Below are positions 9,096 to 15,964 of a stretch of 39,332 nt of DNA, one piece after another. The notes beneath the pieces are model-generated. The model searched no databases, was not told the DNA's origin, and saw only the letters and a list, made by a program, of their open reading frames with translations. The position numbers and the translations under genes were made by a program. Position 1 is the first letter of the stretch; the number at the start of each line of letters is the position of its first letter. The stretch is from Chitinophaga eiseniae (GTDB lineage: Bacteria; Bacteroidota; Bacteroidia; Chitinophagales; Chitinophagaceae): NCBI RefSeq assembly GCF_900167135.1, contig NZ_FUWZ01000012.1, positions 1 to 39,332 on the forward strand. The letters are read 5' to 3'.

Positions 9096-10211
9096 TCAGA
9101 TGTGCTTAATCTCTATCCTGTTCATCGTTTCACCTTTTCCATTGGGCGGCACGGCAAACCCATCTGGTGCATACCGTTTGGTGCCGCTTTTATAGTACCA
9201 ATCGTTCAAACCACTGATCATCTGCTTTATGTAGTCAATAAATTCCACTGTCTCTTTTTGATATGGGCTGAAGTCCGGCAGATGTTTTGAAAGTGTTATG
9301 AATTCGTTTACAAATTCATCGTGAATCCGCATGCCTTCTGTGCAGGCTTCATCAAACGATATTTTATTATGATGCTGCAGTAATGTGATGATATTGAAAA
9401 TCTCCGATTCTATCGCGAGTTCTTTACCAATGGTGGCGAAATCGTTCTGGAGCGCAACGATAATGGACTGCAGTATGATGATGCGCTGCATAACGGTGTG
9501 TTTGTAAATATAATCTGGTAACGCAAATCCGGTTGTTGGACAAACCAGGTCCACAAACGGGATCATGCCTATGGAATTGGCGCGGATTAAATGAAAGAGT
9601 GGGATAGGAGGGATGTCCTTACTGATTTTATAAGGTGATTCTTCCATGATCCCATCGGTAACAAAGCGATATTTGTAATTTTGGGCGATGCGTTCCAGCC
9701 AGAAGTCCGGCATTCCAAGCGCTATCCACTCTTTTCTGTTTGCCTGCATCTGGCGTAGTATACCTTTTTCCTCCGGCCGGGGATCATCTCCCATCATTAT
9801 CTCAAAAATCCGGTCTCTGAAAGCCGCTATTTCCTTTATGGGCAAAAGTTCCACATAGTCATCAGTAACTGTCATATAAATAGCAAAACGTGTCGCATGG
9901 AGTACTCTTTCCTTTTCTGTGGCGGCTGGTACCATATAGGGGCCTACATCGATTAACCGCATCTTTTTATACCTTGCCATCGCCTCTTTTGACAAGAATT
10001 GATAGTCTTCGTCATACCATTTGGTTTCTTCCTCATTGAGCGTTCCGGCGAACGGGCTTTGGAGCGTTGTCCATGGATATACCGGCTTGGGTACATTGAA
10101 TTCCTGGTTCATATATGGTGCGATTGAAGTGTTGGGGACGATTTTACTGTTTAATGGTACAGATGTCCGGTGTTCTTGTACTTCGGATCTGTTGGGAAAA
10201 CCGAAGTTCAC
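9096..10211 (-). CDS. Class I terpene synthase (middle of the tandem three)
   Basis: A class I terpene cyclase of 371 aa from the GTG start. That GTG overlaps the upstream stop as GTGA, suggesting translational coupling. The motifs are VTDDYVE (Asp117, Asp118, Glu121), sensor Arg210 46 residues before Asn256, the NSE variant NDFATIGKE (Asn256, Thr260, Glu264) and the RY pair Arg346-Tyr347 in TKRYAPDG. From the GTG start the N-terminus is about 25-30 residues longer than in its neighbours; the internal ATG at 10112 (residue 34) would leave only ten residues before the conserved PWT region. Neither start has a clear Shine-Dalgarno sequence, so the start is open. The catalytic set is intact, so the enzyme should be active. 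Confidence 0.93.
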   Translation of the reverse strand: MNFGFPNRSEVQEHRTSVPLNSKIVPNTSIAPYMNQEFNVPKPVYPWTTLQSPFAGTLNEEETKWYDEDYQFLSKEAMARYKKMRLIDVGPYMVPAATEKERVLHATRFAIYMTVTDDYVELLPIKEIAAFRDRIFEIMMGDDPRPEEKGILRQMQANRKEWIALGMPDFWLERIAQNYKYRFVTDGIMEESPYKISKDIPPIPLFHLIRANSIGMIPFVDLVCPTTGFALPDYIYKHTVMQRIIILQSIIVALQNDFATIGKELAIESEIFNIITLLQHHNKISFDEACTEGMRIHDEFVNEFITLSKHLPDFSPYQKETVEFIDYIKQMISGLNDWYYKSGTKRYAPDGFAVPPNGKGETMNRIEIKHI

Positions 10212-11206
10212 CCTAAGGATTGTTTTACTGTCTGCACATCAGGGAACCCCTCTATGGAATTATATCTGTCAAGTGTAGAAGATATCGACTTCCATCCGTT
10301 CAAGGTCATACTGATATAATGCACCCTGTTGGTTACTGCATCCTGCCAGGTGCCAAAGTCGGGTAAAAAACCCTGCAGGTATTGAAACTCCCGCAGGTAT
10401 TCGTTGTGGATGTGCAGGGCTTCCAGGCATGCGGCTTCCAGTGGGATGTTCCGGTTGTGTTGAATGGCTTTCACTACATTATAGTAAACTGCACCGGTGG
10501 CTTCGTCTTTAAGTACCGACTGGACTTCGTTGAAACATATCATCATGCGGACTGCCAGCGCTTTCAGGCGTTGTATGGCGCCATGCTGATGTACGAATTC
10601 AGGAAGCATGACTTCCGTTTCGAGGTCCAGCAGCTCCAGGAAAGGATAAAGGCAAAGCGAATTTTCACGGATAGCCAGGCATTCTTCTACAGACGGGAAT
10701 TCTTTTCGGGCCTTGTAGTACAGTTCCTGCTGAAGTCCGTCAAAATACTTCTGAAGTCCGTTGATAAACCGGTGCATGGATGCTTCAGGGAGAAACTGCG
10801 CCAGTTCTTCTCTGAGCGTGAACAGTAAACCGGCGAGGGGAATATCTGTATTGTTCCTGCTGGCCGTCCCTGCCAGGATGGCCAGCGATTGGTCGCGTAC
10901 CTGGTTCAGTTCCTGCGGGCTGCATTCTTCGCACCGGTCATCATTATAAAGCGTCCATAGCATTAGTCTGCATACAGGCTTCAGTCGCTCGGCGCTGGCT
11001 GTGGGAAACCACTGGGAGGCGATATGTGCCGTCCTTGTCATTTTGTACTTTTTCCTGGTGAGCGGGTCGTTTTCATAAAGTGCCAGATACTCGCCGTCTA
11101 TCCAATGCTGCTCCGTCATCTCCTGTAAGATGCCGGCAAATGGATTTTTGAGCATGGGAAAAGGGTAGTGGAACTGTGAGAGTACAGAGGTTATCGCCGT
11201 ATTCAT
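10208..11206 (-). CDS. Class I terpene synthase with variant NSE triad (promoter-proximal)
   Basis: A 332-aa terpene cyclase homologue and the first gene of the three-synthase operon. The Asp-rich motif is NDDRCEE (Asp89, Asp90, Glu93). Sensor Arg180 is 46 residues before Asn226, and the RY pair is Arg314-Tyr315 in LDRYNS. The NSE triad reads NEVQSVLKDE: Asn226 and Ser230 are kept, but the third metal ligand, normally Glu at position 234, is Asp, with Glu one residue later, and the usual Asp after Asn is Glu227. This may shift Mg2+ binding or reduce activity. The gene ends in a GTGA overlap with the next synthase. Identity to its neighbours is clear in motif spacing but modest elsewhere, so it is an old paralogue rather than a recent duplication. 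Confidence 0.92.
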   Translation of the reverse strand: MNTAITSVLSQFHYPFPMLKNPFAGILQEMTEQHWIDGEYLALYENDPLTRKKYKMTRTAHIASQWFPTASAERLKPVCRLMLWTLYNDDRCEECSPQELNQVRDQSLAILAGTASRNNTDIPLAGLLFTLREELAQFLPEASMHRFINGLQKYFDGLQQELYYKARKEFPSVEECLAIRENSLCLYPFLELLDLETEVMLPEFVHQHGAIQRLKALAVRMMICFNEVQSVLKDEATGAVYYNVVKAIQHNRNIPLEAACLEALHIHNEYLREFQYLQGFLPDFGTWQDAVTNRVHYISMTLNGWKSISSTLDRYNSIEGFPDVQTVKQSLG

Positions 11207-11242
11207 AAAAATTCGGTTACGATGAGGGAATAGTATTTGTTT

Positions 11243-11259
11243 AGCATACTTCGTATGCT
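11243..11259. repeat. Inverted repeat upstream of terpene synthase operon
   Basis: AGCATAC and GTATGCT form a perfect 7-bp dyad around a 3-base centre, 37 bases upstream of the first terpene synthase start. It could be a regulator-binding site or a short mRNA hairpin. No regulator gene is adjacent. Confidence 0.45.
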
Positions 11260-11406
11260 GATGGTGTCGTCTCTGAAAATGAAAGTTGATGGTACCGGTC
11301 TGTCGTTTCTCTATCGTCTTGGGGCGCAGGTCCTTTCCGCGCAGGGTTTCCTGTTTTTATGGTGATTATGATTACTTATGCTGAGCTTTGGTCCGGATAT
11401 CAATGT

Positions 11407-11440
11407 TACAAAAAAATACGAATTATCGCCTTTTTTTGTA
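11407..11440 (-). terminator. A/T-rich hairpin after the CPBP protease gene
   Basis: TACAAAAAAA (11407-11416) and TTTTTTTGTA (11431-11440) form a perfect 10-bp stem. On the minus strand it lies about 80 bases past the protease stop and gives a run of seven T residues, so it may end that transcript. The GC-poor stem makes this weak. Confidence 0.4.
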
Positions 11441-11518
11441 GGTACATTTTCAGGCGAATCGTGGGTTAGTCAGGCGCATCCGTATGGCCGCTATATTTTG
11501 GCAGAGGGAATGTTGTCC

Positions 11519-12379
11519 TTAATGCTTGCCCAGCATGGGGTAGGTAAACAATAAGAAATGGAGCAGGTTAAAACCGAAGTGTGTGAAAATCGCCGCCATA
11601 ATACCTCCCTTGTGGTACGCCACACCATATCCCAGGCCTGCTATAAATGCCAGTAGCATTAACGGCCATCCGCCGGTGGTGTGAATGACGGCGAATATCA
11701 GGGCTGATATTACCAATGGCAGATAGTATTTTTGCTGCTTAAATACAGTGCTGCCCACATATCCCTGCAGGTATCCCCTGAAAACGCTTTCTTCCGTCAC
11801 TGCTACAATTAACAGGTTATGCAGCGCCCATATCCACAGATAGTTGAGTAGCAATTTAGGTTCCCATGCTACGAAATGTAATGCCCATGCGGTCAGTATG
11901 CAAATCGCGATGATCGCCGTCAGCGGTGCAATGATTGCTTTGCTGATCTTCCTGATGTCATATTTTTCTATAAAGCCCAGTTGCAGCAAACCGGTAAAAA
12001 TGGCCAAACCAGCAAAGGGTTTGTCCAGGTTAAAGTGCATGGTGAAAGGGGCTGCATCCGGGGTGAACCGCACCCTGTCAAAAATAACGATATTATTAAA
12101 CCCTGGCAGCTGATGTGTTAGAAGTAAAACACTTAGCAGGAAAAATGCACTGTGTGTAATCGTCCTTTTCCAACCCGATGGATATCTGACTGCGAGCAGG
12201 AGGAGCGCAGTTTCCAGAGACACGAGTGCAAGCCCCGTGAGGGTAACACTTCCATTGATAAACGCCAGCACATAGGCAATAGCCAGTACGATCCAACCTG
12301 CTTTCATGGCACGTAGGAAACAGATCAACAAACTGGCAACAAATAAAAGGTATCCGGGTAATAATAGTGAATCAAACAT
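11519..12379 (-). CDS. CPBP family (CAAX protease-like) intramembrane metalloprotease
   Basis: A 286-aa polytopic membrane protein with about seven or eight hydrophobic segments. It carries the three conserved motifs of the CPBP/Abi family (PF02517): EExxxR in TEESVFRGYL, FxxxH in FAVIHTTGG and HxxxN in THFGFNLLHF, which supply the Glu and His residues of an intramembrane glutamic/metalloprotease site. Family members process prenylated peptides or bacteriocin precursors or give self-immunity, but many have no known substrate. It lies between the terpene operon and a beta-propeller gene, both on the same strand, with hairpins on both sides, so it is probably transcribed on its own. No peptide precursor is adjacent to suggest a substrate. 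Confidence 0.9.
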   Translation of the reverse strand: MFDSLLLPGYLLFVASLLICFLRAMKAGWIVLAIAYVLAFINGSVTLTGLALVSLETALLLLAVRYPSGWKRTITHSAFFLLSVLLLTHQLPGFNNIVIFDRVRFTPDAAPFTMHFNLDKPFAGLAIFTGLLQLGFIEKYDIRKISKAIIAPLTAIIAICILTAWALHFVAWEPKLLLNYLWIWALHNLLIVAVTEESVFRGYLQGYVGSTVFKQQKYYLPLVISALIFAVIHTTGGWPLMLLAFIAGLGYGVAYHKGGIMAAIFTHFGFNLLHFLLFTYPMLGKH

Positions 12380-12503
12380 ATAGGGTTTCTGTTTATACTG
12401 TTAACTGTATTCTGCCTTATATTTCACCATCCTTATTAACTCGGGTGCCGGTATGGTCATCCTTCATGGATTAAAAAATTTATTGACAATGAGAACGGAG
12501 CGT

Positions 12504-12531
12504 ACCTTCCTGTTTTATGCAACAGGAAGGT
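12504..12531 (-). terminator. Hairpin overlapping the stop codon of the beta-propeller gene
   Basis: ACCTTCCTGTT (12504-12514) and AACAGGAAGGT (12521-12531) form a perfect 11-bp stem with a 6-base loop. The minus-strand TAA stop sits inside the loop. No clear T-run follows, so it may be a 3'-end stabiliser or a weak terminator. Confidence 0.6.
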
Positions 12532-13576
12532 CATAGCTGCGCAACTGGCCCTCGCCGGTCGTCAGCAACAGCTTTTCATGTACGATCATTACACTGATAA
12601 TATTGCTGCTGTAATCAAATATATAGTCCGGGTTGGTGGTAGGGTTACCATCGAGGTCATATGCTGTAAATTCAATGCCCTCCGGCATTACTTCCGCTTT
12701 GCAACGTAAATCTTTCCTGTCCAGCAGTAACAATCTTCCAAACTGGGTTACTACCAGGATGTTGTTGTCATCTATAAAGAAAACACTGTAGTTGATATTA
12801 TCCGGTTCAGCGGCGGGGAAGTCTTTACTGCCGTCGAAGATAGTCTGCTGGTCCTGCGCTGCTATCTTCTCCATTCCGGGAAAAGCATATATTTCCAGGG
12901 GGCCGTCATAATGAGGGGCCATGACAAACGCTTGTCCGGAAGGGGCAAAGTTACCCATGATTACATCTTCACACTGGGTCAGCTCCGTCAGGGAGATGAC
13001 GCCATCGTTCAGTTGCAGCTGCATCAGGATAGATTCCTCCTGGCCTGCGGCGGCTTCCAGTAAGATAATGCCGTTGTCCGGTGTAGCGTGGAACGTATAG
13101 GCGTGCCGCTGGCTTTCCAGCAGCGGGTGGGAGGCTATTACTTCGAAAGTCGCGGCGTCCATTACCTGCAACTCGTCCGTTGCATTTTCATCACCCGGCA
13201 GCACGTACCAGATTGTTTTATTATCCCTGGCAAAAAAGCAGGCAGCACCGAGGAACCAGCCCCAGGAGTTATGTTTTACCGTATGTAACACCTTTGTTCC
13301 TTCTGCGTCGAGAATACGCATATCGACCATGCCGGCGATAGCTATCAGGCGGCCATCAGAAGAGGCGGACAGCTTGCTGCTGACATAGTTCGCGTTCTGT
13401 CCCTGCATAATTTTTTCCCATACAATTTCCAGGTTGGCATTCAGCCTGGTGATCAACGGCTGACTGGCGAAGTTCATCAGTATCTCGCCATCCGGCAATG
13501 GCACTACGTTTACCGGGTTGGCGGTGAATGTCAGTTTATTCTTTAACGGCAGGTTTATATGCGGAAATTGACTCAT
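12515..13576 (-). CDS. Beta-propeller-like protein of unknown function
   Basis: A 353-aa protein without a signal peptide or membrane segment, so probably cytosolic. It consists of repeated short strands of the WD40/YVTN kind, for example VNVVPLPDGEILMNF, KLSASSDGRLIAIAG, TFHATPDNGIILLEA, NILVVTQFGRLLLLD and KLLLTTGEGQLRSYD, spaced about 40-50 residues apart. That suits a single propeller of six or seven blades. No catalytic motif is visible. A TACCTTTG element lies 20 bases upstream of the ATG, and a hairpin overlaps the stop, so it seems to be a single-gene unit. The function is unknown; such propellers usually act as binding scaffolds. Confidence 0.75.
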   Translation of the reverse strand: MSQFPHINLPLKNKLTFTANPVNVVPLPDGEILMNFASQPLITRLNANLEIVWEKIMQGQNANYVSSKLSASSDGRLIAIAGMVDMRILDAEGTKVLHTVKHNSWGWFLGAACFFARDNKTIWYVLPGDENATDELQVMDAATFEVIASHPLLESQRHAYTFHATPDNGIILLEAAAGQEESILMQLQLNDGVISLTELTQCEDVIMGNFAPSGQAFVMAPHYDGPLEIYAFPGMEKIAAQDQQTIFDGSKDFPAAEPDNINYSVFFIDDNNILVVTQFGRLLLLDRKDLRCKAEVMPEGIEFTAYDLDGNPTTNPDYIFDYSSNIISVMIVHEKLLLTTGEGQLRSYDLPVA

Positions 13577-13595
13577 ATTTTTCGTTTAGACGTCG

Positions 13596-13603
13596 CAAAG
13601 GTA
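13596..13603 (-). promoter_or_regulatory. Bacteroidota -7 element (TACCTTTG)
   Basis: On the minus strand TACCTTTG fits the TAnnTTTG consensus 20 bases before the beta-propeller ATG. No -33 TTTG is found at the usual 19-base spacing, so the call rests on one box and its position. Confidence 0.45.
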
Positions 13604-13652
13604 ATAAACAAACTACTTTTATGGCGGCCTGCGCCACAGTAATCATGGATTT

Positions 13653-14111
13653 TTAATAAACGTCCGTTATCCGGTCTTTGCCTTTGAATTCAAATTCATC
13701 GCCTTTTTTTTTCGGCATTAACTGTTTTGCCAGGGGGGATACAGGTGAAAGAAAGATAACCATTTCCCCGTTGATGAGCTGTTTACCCAATCCCGTGCCT
13801 ATGAAGAAGCAGGCGGTGGCAGACCGTACAAACGCACCTGCAACAGGAGCCTGATATATGGCCTGGACATTCACAGCGCACAATGCCTGAAGGTCTTGCT
13901 GGTGGGCGATCAGCTGCCTGGCGTGCATATCCTTTTCCAATTGGCTCATGGCTCTTGCCGTTTCATATTTATCACCGACAGAACTTTTGCTTTCCTGGTT
14001 GGCCGCAGCCTGTGCTTCATCCATAGCCTGTTGCGTAATGGCAATACGCTGCAGCAACACCTGCTCTGCATGTTGTTTCAGTAATTGTTTGTGGGCGATC
14101 CTTTCATCCAT
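13653..14111 (-). CDS. GreA/GreB-like transcription elongation factor family protein
   Basis: A 152-aa protein from the ATG at 14111; a TTG at 14138 would add nine residues but overlaps a -7-like box. The N-terminal half is a charged, Gln- and Ala-rich helical region that suits the coiled coil of Gre factors. The C-terminal half looks like the FKBP-like GreA/B domain, ending with SPVSPLAKQLMPKKKGDEFE, which matches the SPxxxxLxGKKxGDE pattern of GreA. Gre factors bind the RNA polymerase secondary channel and restart stalled complexes. This Bacteroidota version lacks a clear acidic tip pair in the coiled coil, so it may compete for the channel rather than cleave RNA. Proteins like this are often mislabelled 3-oxoacyl-ACP synthase; nothing here supports that name. 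Confidence 0.75.
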   Translation of the reverse strand: MDERIAHKQLLKQHAEQVLLQRIAITQQAMDEAQAAANQESKSSVGDKYETARAMSQLEKDMHARQLIAHQQDLQALCAVNVQAIYQAPVAGAFVRSATACFFIGTGLGKQLINGEMVIFLSPVSPLAKQLMPKKKGDEFEFKGKDRITDVY

Positions 14112-14135
14112 ATGATATTGGTTAGTCTTAAAGCT

Positions 14136-14143
14136 CAAATATA
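14136..14143 (-). promoter_or_regulatory. Bacteroidota -7 element (TATATTTG)
   Basis: TATATTTG on the minus strand matches TAnnTTTG, 25 bases before the ATG at 14111. It supports that ATG over the TTG at 14138. No matching -33 box was seen. Confidence 0.45.
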
Positions 14144-14161
14144 GGGAATGAGCAGCGTGTT

Positions 14162-14302
14162 CTATTTTCTGCCTTGTAGCTGAAGCTCAAAGTACGCCTG
14201 GTTGGGAGTGATAAGACCACCTACTACCCCCATGGATTCGTCGGTTACTTTCATTTCGATGGTACCCAGTGGCACGGTATGGGAATAAAGGGTTGCTTTC
14301 AT
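14162..14302 (-). CDS. Small protein of 46 aa, unknown function
   Basis: A short open frame from ATG 14302 to TAG 14162 encodes 46 aa, beginning MKATLYSHTVPLGTIEMK and containing VTDESMGVVGG. Codon choice looks like real coding. A TTTG (14336-14339), exactly 19 bases, then TATTTTAG (14309-14316) sit directly upstream, close to the Bacteroidota promoter consensus. The transcript would begin almost at the ATG, so it may be nearly leaderless, or start at the internal Met17. No signal peptide or Cys is present. I do not recognise the family with certainty. It could be the N-terminal part of a longer ancestral protein. Confidence 0.5.
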   Translation of the reverse strand: MKATLYSHTVPLGTIEMKVTDESMGVVGGLITPNQAYFELQLQGRK

Positions 14303-14308
14303 AGAGGG

Positions 14309-14339
14309 CTAAAATAGGTAGAAATGCCGGTATAACAAA
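14309..14339 (-). promoter_or_regulatory. Promoter of the 46-aa gene (TTTG-19-TATTTTAG)
   Basis: On the minus strand a -33 TTTG (14336-14339) is separated by 19 bases from TATTTTAG (14309-14316), one mismatch from TAnnTTTG. It lies immediately before ATG 14302. Confidence 0.55.
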
Positions 14340-14361
14340 CGACAGTCGCGCCTGCCGGAGT

Positions 14362-14568
14362 TTGTTGGAGGGTATTTATGCCTTCAGGAGGGAAGTGGGT
14401 GAAAGCAGTTTATGCGTTTACCTGATATTATCCTTTACAGATGGCAGTGCGCCACTGGAGATCCAGCTGGATTGGCTGGATAACAGCGAGTCTGTACCGC
14501 AACAAATGGCGGTTTACGCGGAGTCGTTCCGGATTCCGTTTGATGGGGTAGAAAGAAAAGAAGTATAG
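14362..14568 (+). CDS. Possible small protein, about 60-68 aa, start uncertain
   Basis: An open frame ending with TAG at 14568. Its codons look coding-like in the second half, with an acidic amphipathic stretch PLEIQLDWLDNSESVP. It has no ATG: the candidates are TTG at 14362, TTG at 14365 and a GTG near 14389. The frame is open back to 14305. It converges on the DUF4242 gene with a single base between stops. It could be the tail of a decayed gene or a real small protein; no family was recognised. Confidence 0.35.
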   Translation: MLEGIYAFRREVGESSLCVYLILSFTDGSAPLEIQLDWLDNSESVPQQMAVYAESFRIPFDGVERKEV

Positions 14569-14569
14569 T

Positions 14570-14842
14570 TTATTCCGCGGTAGTAGGATCGATAATAGTC
14601 GCAACCTCACTGATGGTGTTGGCTGGAAATCCTCCCTGTTTCGCATGTTCCCTGACCATCTCTTCATTCGGCGCTATGTATACACAATAGATTTTATCGG
14701 CCGTTACATAACTGTGCACCCATTGGATTTGAGGGCCCATATTGCTTAAGACGCCGCAGGAAGCCTGTGAAATAGCTTTTAATTGTTCTCCTGATAATTT
14801 ACCTGCTCCAGGGATTTCGCGTTCGATAACATACTTAGGCAT
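14570..14842 (-). CDS. DUF4242 (SCO4226-like nickel-binding) protein
   Basis: A 90-aa protein matching the DUF4242 family along its whole length: MPKYVIEREIPGAGKLS at the start, SCGVLSNMGPQIQWVHSYV in the middle, and KIYCVYIAPNEEMVREHAKQ then GGFPANTISEV near the end. The family has a ferredoxin-like alpha-beta fold; the Streptomyces member SCO4226 was reported to bind nickel. Histidines at HSYV and REHAK and the Cys in SCGV are candidate ligands. There is no signal peptide. It stands alone on the minus strand with a TATCTTTG element about 105 bases upstream. The cellular role is not known. Confidence 0.88.
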   Translation of the reverse strand: MPKYVIEREIPGAGKLSGEQLKAISQASCGVLSNMGPQIQWVHSYVTADKIYCVYIAPNEEMVREHAKQGGFPANTISEVATIIDPTTAE

Positions 14843-14946
14843 AAAATAAGCGTTTTAATTTTTACCTGTAAAAGTTTCCTTCGTTATCCGGTTTTTGTAG
14901 GCGCTGGTATGGGTAGGCAATGGAGGAGTGGGAAAAGAGGTATACC

Positions 14947-14954
14947 CAAAGATA
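14947..14954 (-). promoter_or_regulatory. Candidate -7 element (TATCTTTG) for DUF4242 gene
   Basis: A TAnnTTTG match on the minus strand, about 105 bases upstream of the DUF4242 start. No -33 box is found at 19 bases, and matches of this kind also occur by chance. Confidence 0.3.
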
Positions 14955-14972
14955 GGTTATTTCTGCATTTCT

Positions 14973-15149
14973 TTACTGTTTTATCCAGCCGGTCCGCTTT
15001 CTCCATTCGTCCATTTCACGTTGCCGTTTGTCGAAGTCTTCGGGAGGCGTCTGTTTTTCGGAGGTTACCCGTTGTCTTATAAACGCTGCTTGTTCTTCAA
15101 GGGTATTCAGGCCGATGTGTTTACGCCTTTCATTTATCGCTGCCGGCAA
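14973..15149 (-). CDS. Possible 58-aa charged protein overlapping the end of the RidA gene
   Basis: An open frame on the minus strand from TTG 15149 to TAA 14973. The product is strongly charged and coding-like: INERRKHIGLNTLEEQAAF, then TPPEDFDKRQREMDEW and KRTGWIKQ. It overlaps the last 20 bases of the lipid-anchored RidA gene in another frame, as translationally coupled genes do. A stop codon just upstream bars a much longer start. It may be a small downstream gene of the RidA operon or the remnant C-terminus of a lost gene. No family was recognised. Confidence 0.4.
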   Translation of the reverse strand: MPAAINERRKHIGLNTLEEQAAFIRQRVTSEKQTPPEDFDKRQREMDEWRKRTGWIKQ

Positions 15150-15612
15150 GTACTGCCACTAAATCTATCTCTAACGTAGCCTCTGGTTCATACAGCCGGC
15201 TCACCTGCATCCAGGTGGCGGCAGGGTAGTCTCCTTTATAAAACTCTTTCCTTACCGTGGCATTTTTTTTCACGGTTTCTATGTCGGTTGTATAAAGTGT
15301 TTCCTTCACCACATTTTGAGAAGATGCGCCAAAGGCATTCAGGCATTTTTCCAGGGCTTTATACACCCGCGCGATACCTTCCGGGCTTAAATCTTTCGTT
15401 GGAATGCCTGAAATGTAAAGCGTATTGCCAACTTTGACTACCTGGGCGTACCCGGCCACTTCATCCTGTTTTTTAGGATTGTTCCAATGCCATTTTTCTT
15501 TGACCAGCCTGTTTTCCGTTGTAAGTTTTTTCCCGGGGGTGTTGCTCGTTTTGCAGCCGGTATAGACAAATAAGCAGGTGATAAAACAAAGCAGTACCGT
15601 AATTTTAGGCAT
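15130..15612 (-). CDS. Exported, probably lipid-anchored RidA/YjgF-family protein
   Basis: A 160-aa protein. Residues 1-20 form a signal peptide ending in a lipobox-like VYTGC, so Cys20 is probably lipidated; position -3 is Tyr, which is unusual. Residues about 45-160 are a YjgF/YER057c/UK114 domain with YAQVVKVGNTLYISGI, ALEKCLNAFGASSQNVVKET and a late TLEIDLVAVL strand. Cytosolic RidA hydrolyses reactive enamine/imine intermediates using a conserved Arg near the C-terminal end (RxxVEVxxLPxG...). Here that segment reads RLYEPEATLEIDLVAV, so the catalytic Arg is not obvious, and the protein is more likely to bind a small molecule or act as a trimeric scaffold in the periplasm. It may be followed by an overlapping small gene. 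Confidence 0.82.
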   Translation of the reverse strand: MPKITVLLCFITCLFVYTGCKTSNTPGKKLTTENRLVKEKWHWNNPKKQDEVAGYAQVVKVGNTLYISGIPTKDLSPEGIARVYKALEKCLNAFGASSQNVVKETLYTTDIETVKKNATVRKEFYKGDYPAATWMQVSRLYEPEATLEIDLVAVLAGSDK

Positions 15613-15673
15613 ATGAAGCAGTTTCAGTTAGATTTTTATAATGCCTTAAATATAGTTAACCAGGGCCATTTTA

Positions 15674-15905
15674 TTAAAAATTAACCGACCTGATAATTTT
15701 CGCAGGCACTCCGGCCACTACTATATTATCCGGAATATCTTTCGAAACAACGACACCGATTGCCATAACCGCATTTTCTCTGATAGTGACATCGGGTAAA
15801 ATAGTAACGTCGGAGCCAACCCGGGCATTACGTTTTATCAGGATCGGTTTGACCACCAGCGCTCTCCATATGTTCGGAAACCGGCCGCAATACGTTCTTT
15901 TTCAT
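15674..15905 (-). pseudogene. Frameshifted, truncated hexapeptide-repeat acetyltransferase
   Basis: The C-terminal 60 aa or so of a left-handed beta-helix acetyltransferase is readable: LIKRNARVGSDVTILPDVTI, then VSKDIPDNIVVAGVPAKIIR, as in the maltose/serine O-acetyltransferase group. The frame continues upstream (GRFPNIWRALVVKP) to a TGA that overlaps an ATG at 15905. Removing one A from the five-A run just after this ATG would join ATG to the whole frame and give about 76 aa. Even then the protein is far shorter than the usual 150-200 aa, and the N-terminal coils that carry the catalytic His are missing. It is most likely a decayed remnant. Programmed slippage or an assembly error at the A-run is a less likely alternative. 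Confidence 0.6.
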
Positions 15906-15964
15906 GTAGCAAAGTTAAGGAATACCAATTTTTTGCCGATCTTGAGGCCCCTAAATATATACTT

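Larger units (their letters stand above)
11207..11518. other. 312-base gap between terpene operon and CPBP protease
   Basis: No gene is visible. The gap is AT-rich in parts and holds two inverted repeats: a 7-bp palindromic arm pair at 11243-11259, just upstream of the first terpene synthase, and a 10-bp A/T-rich hairpin at 11407-11440, nearer the protease end. It should contain the minus-strand promoter of the terpene operon, but I found no good TTTG/TAnnTTTG pair. Confidence 0.6.
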
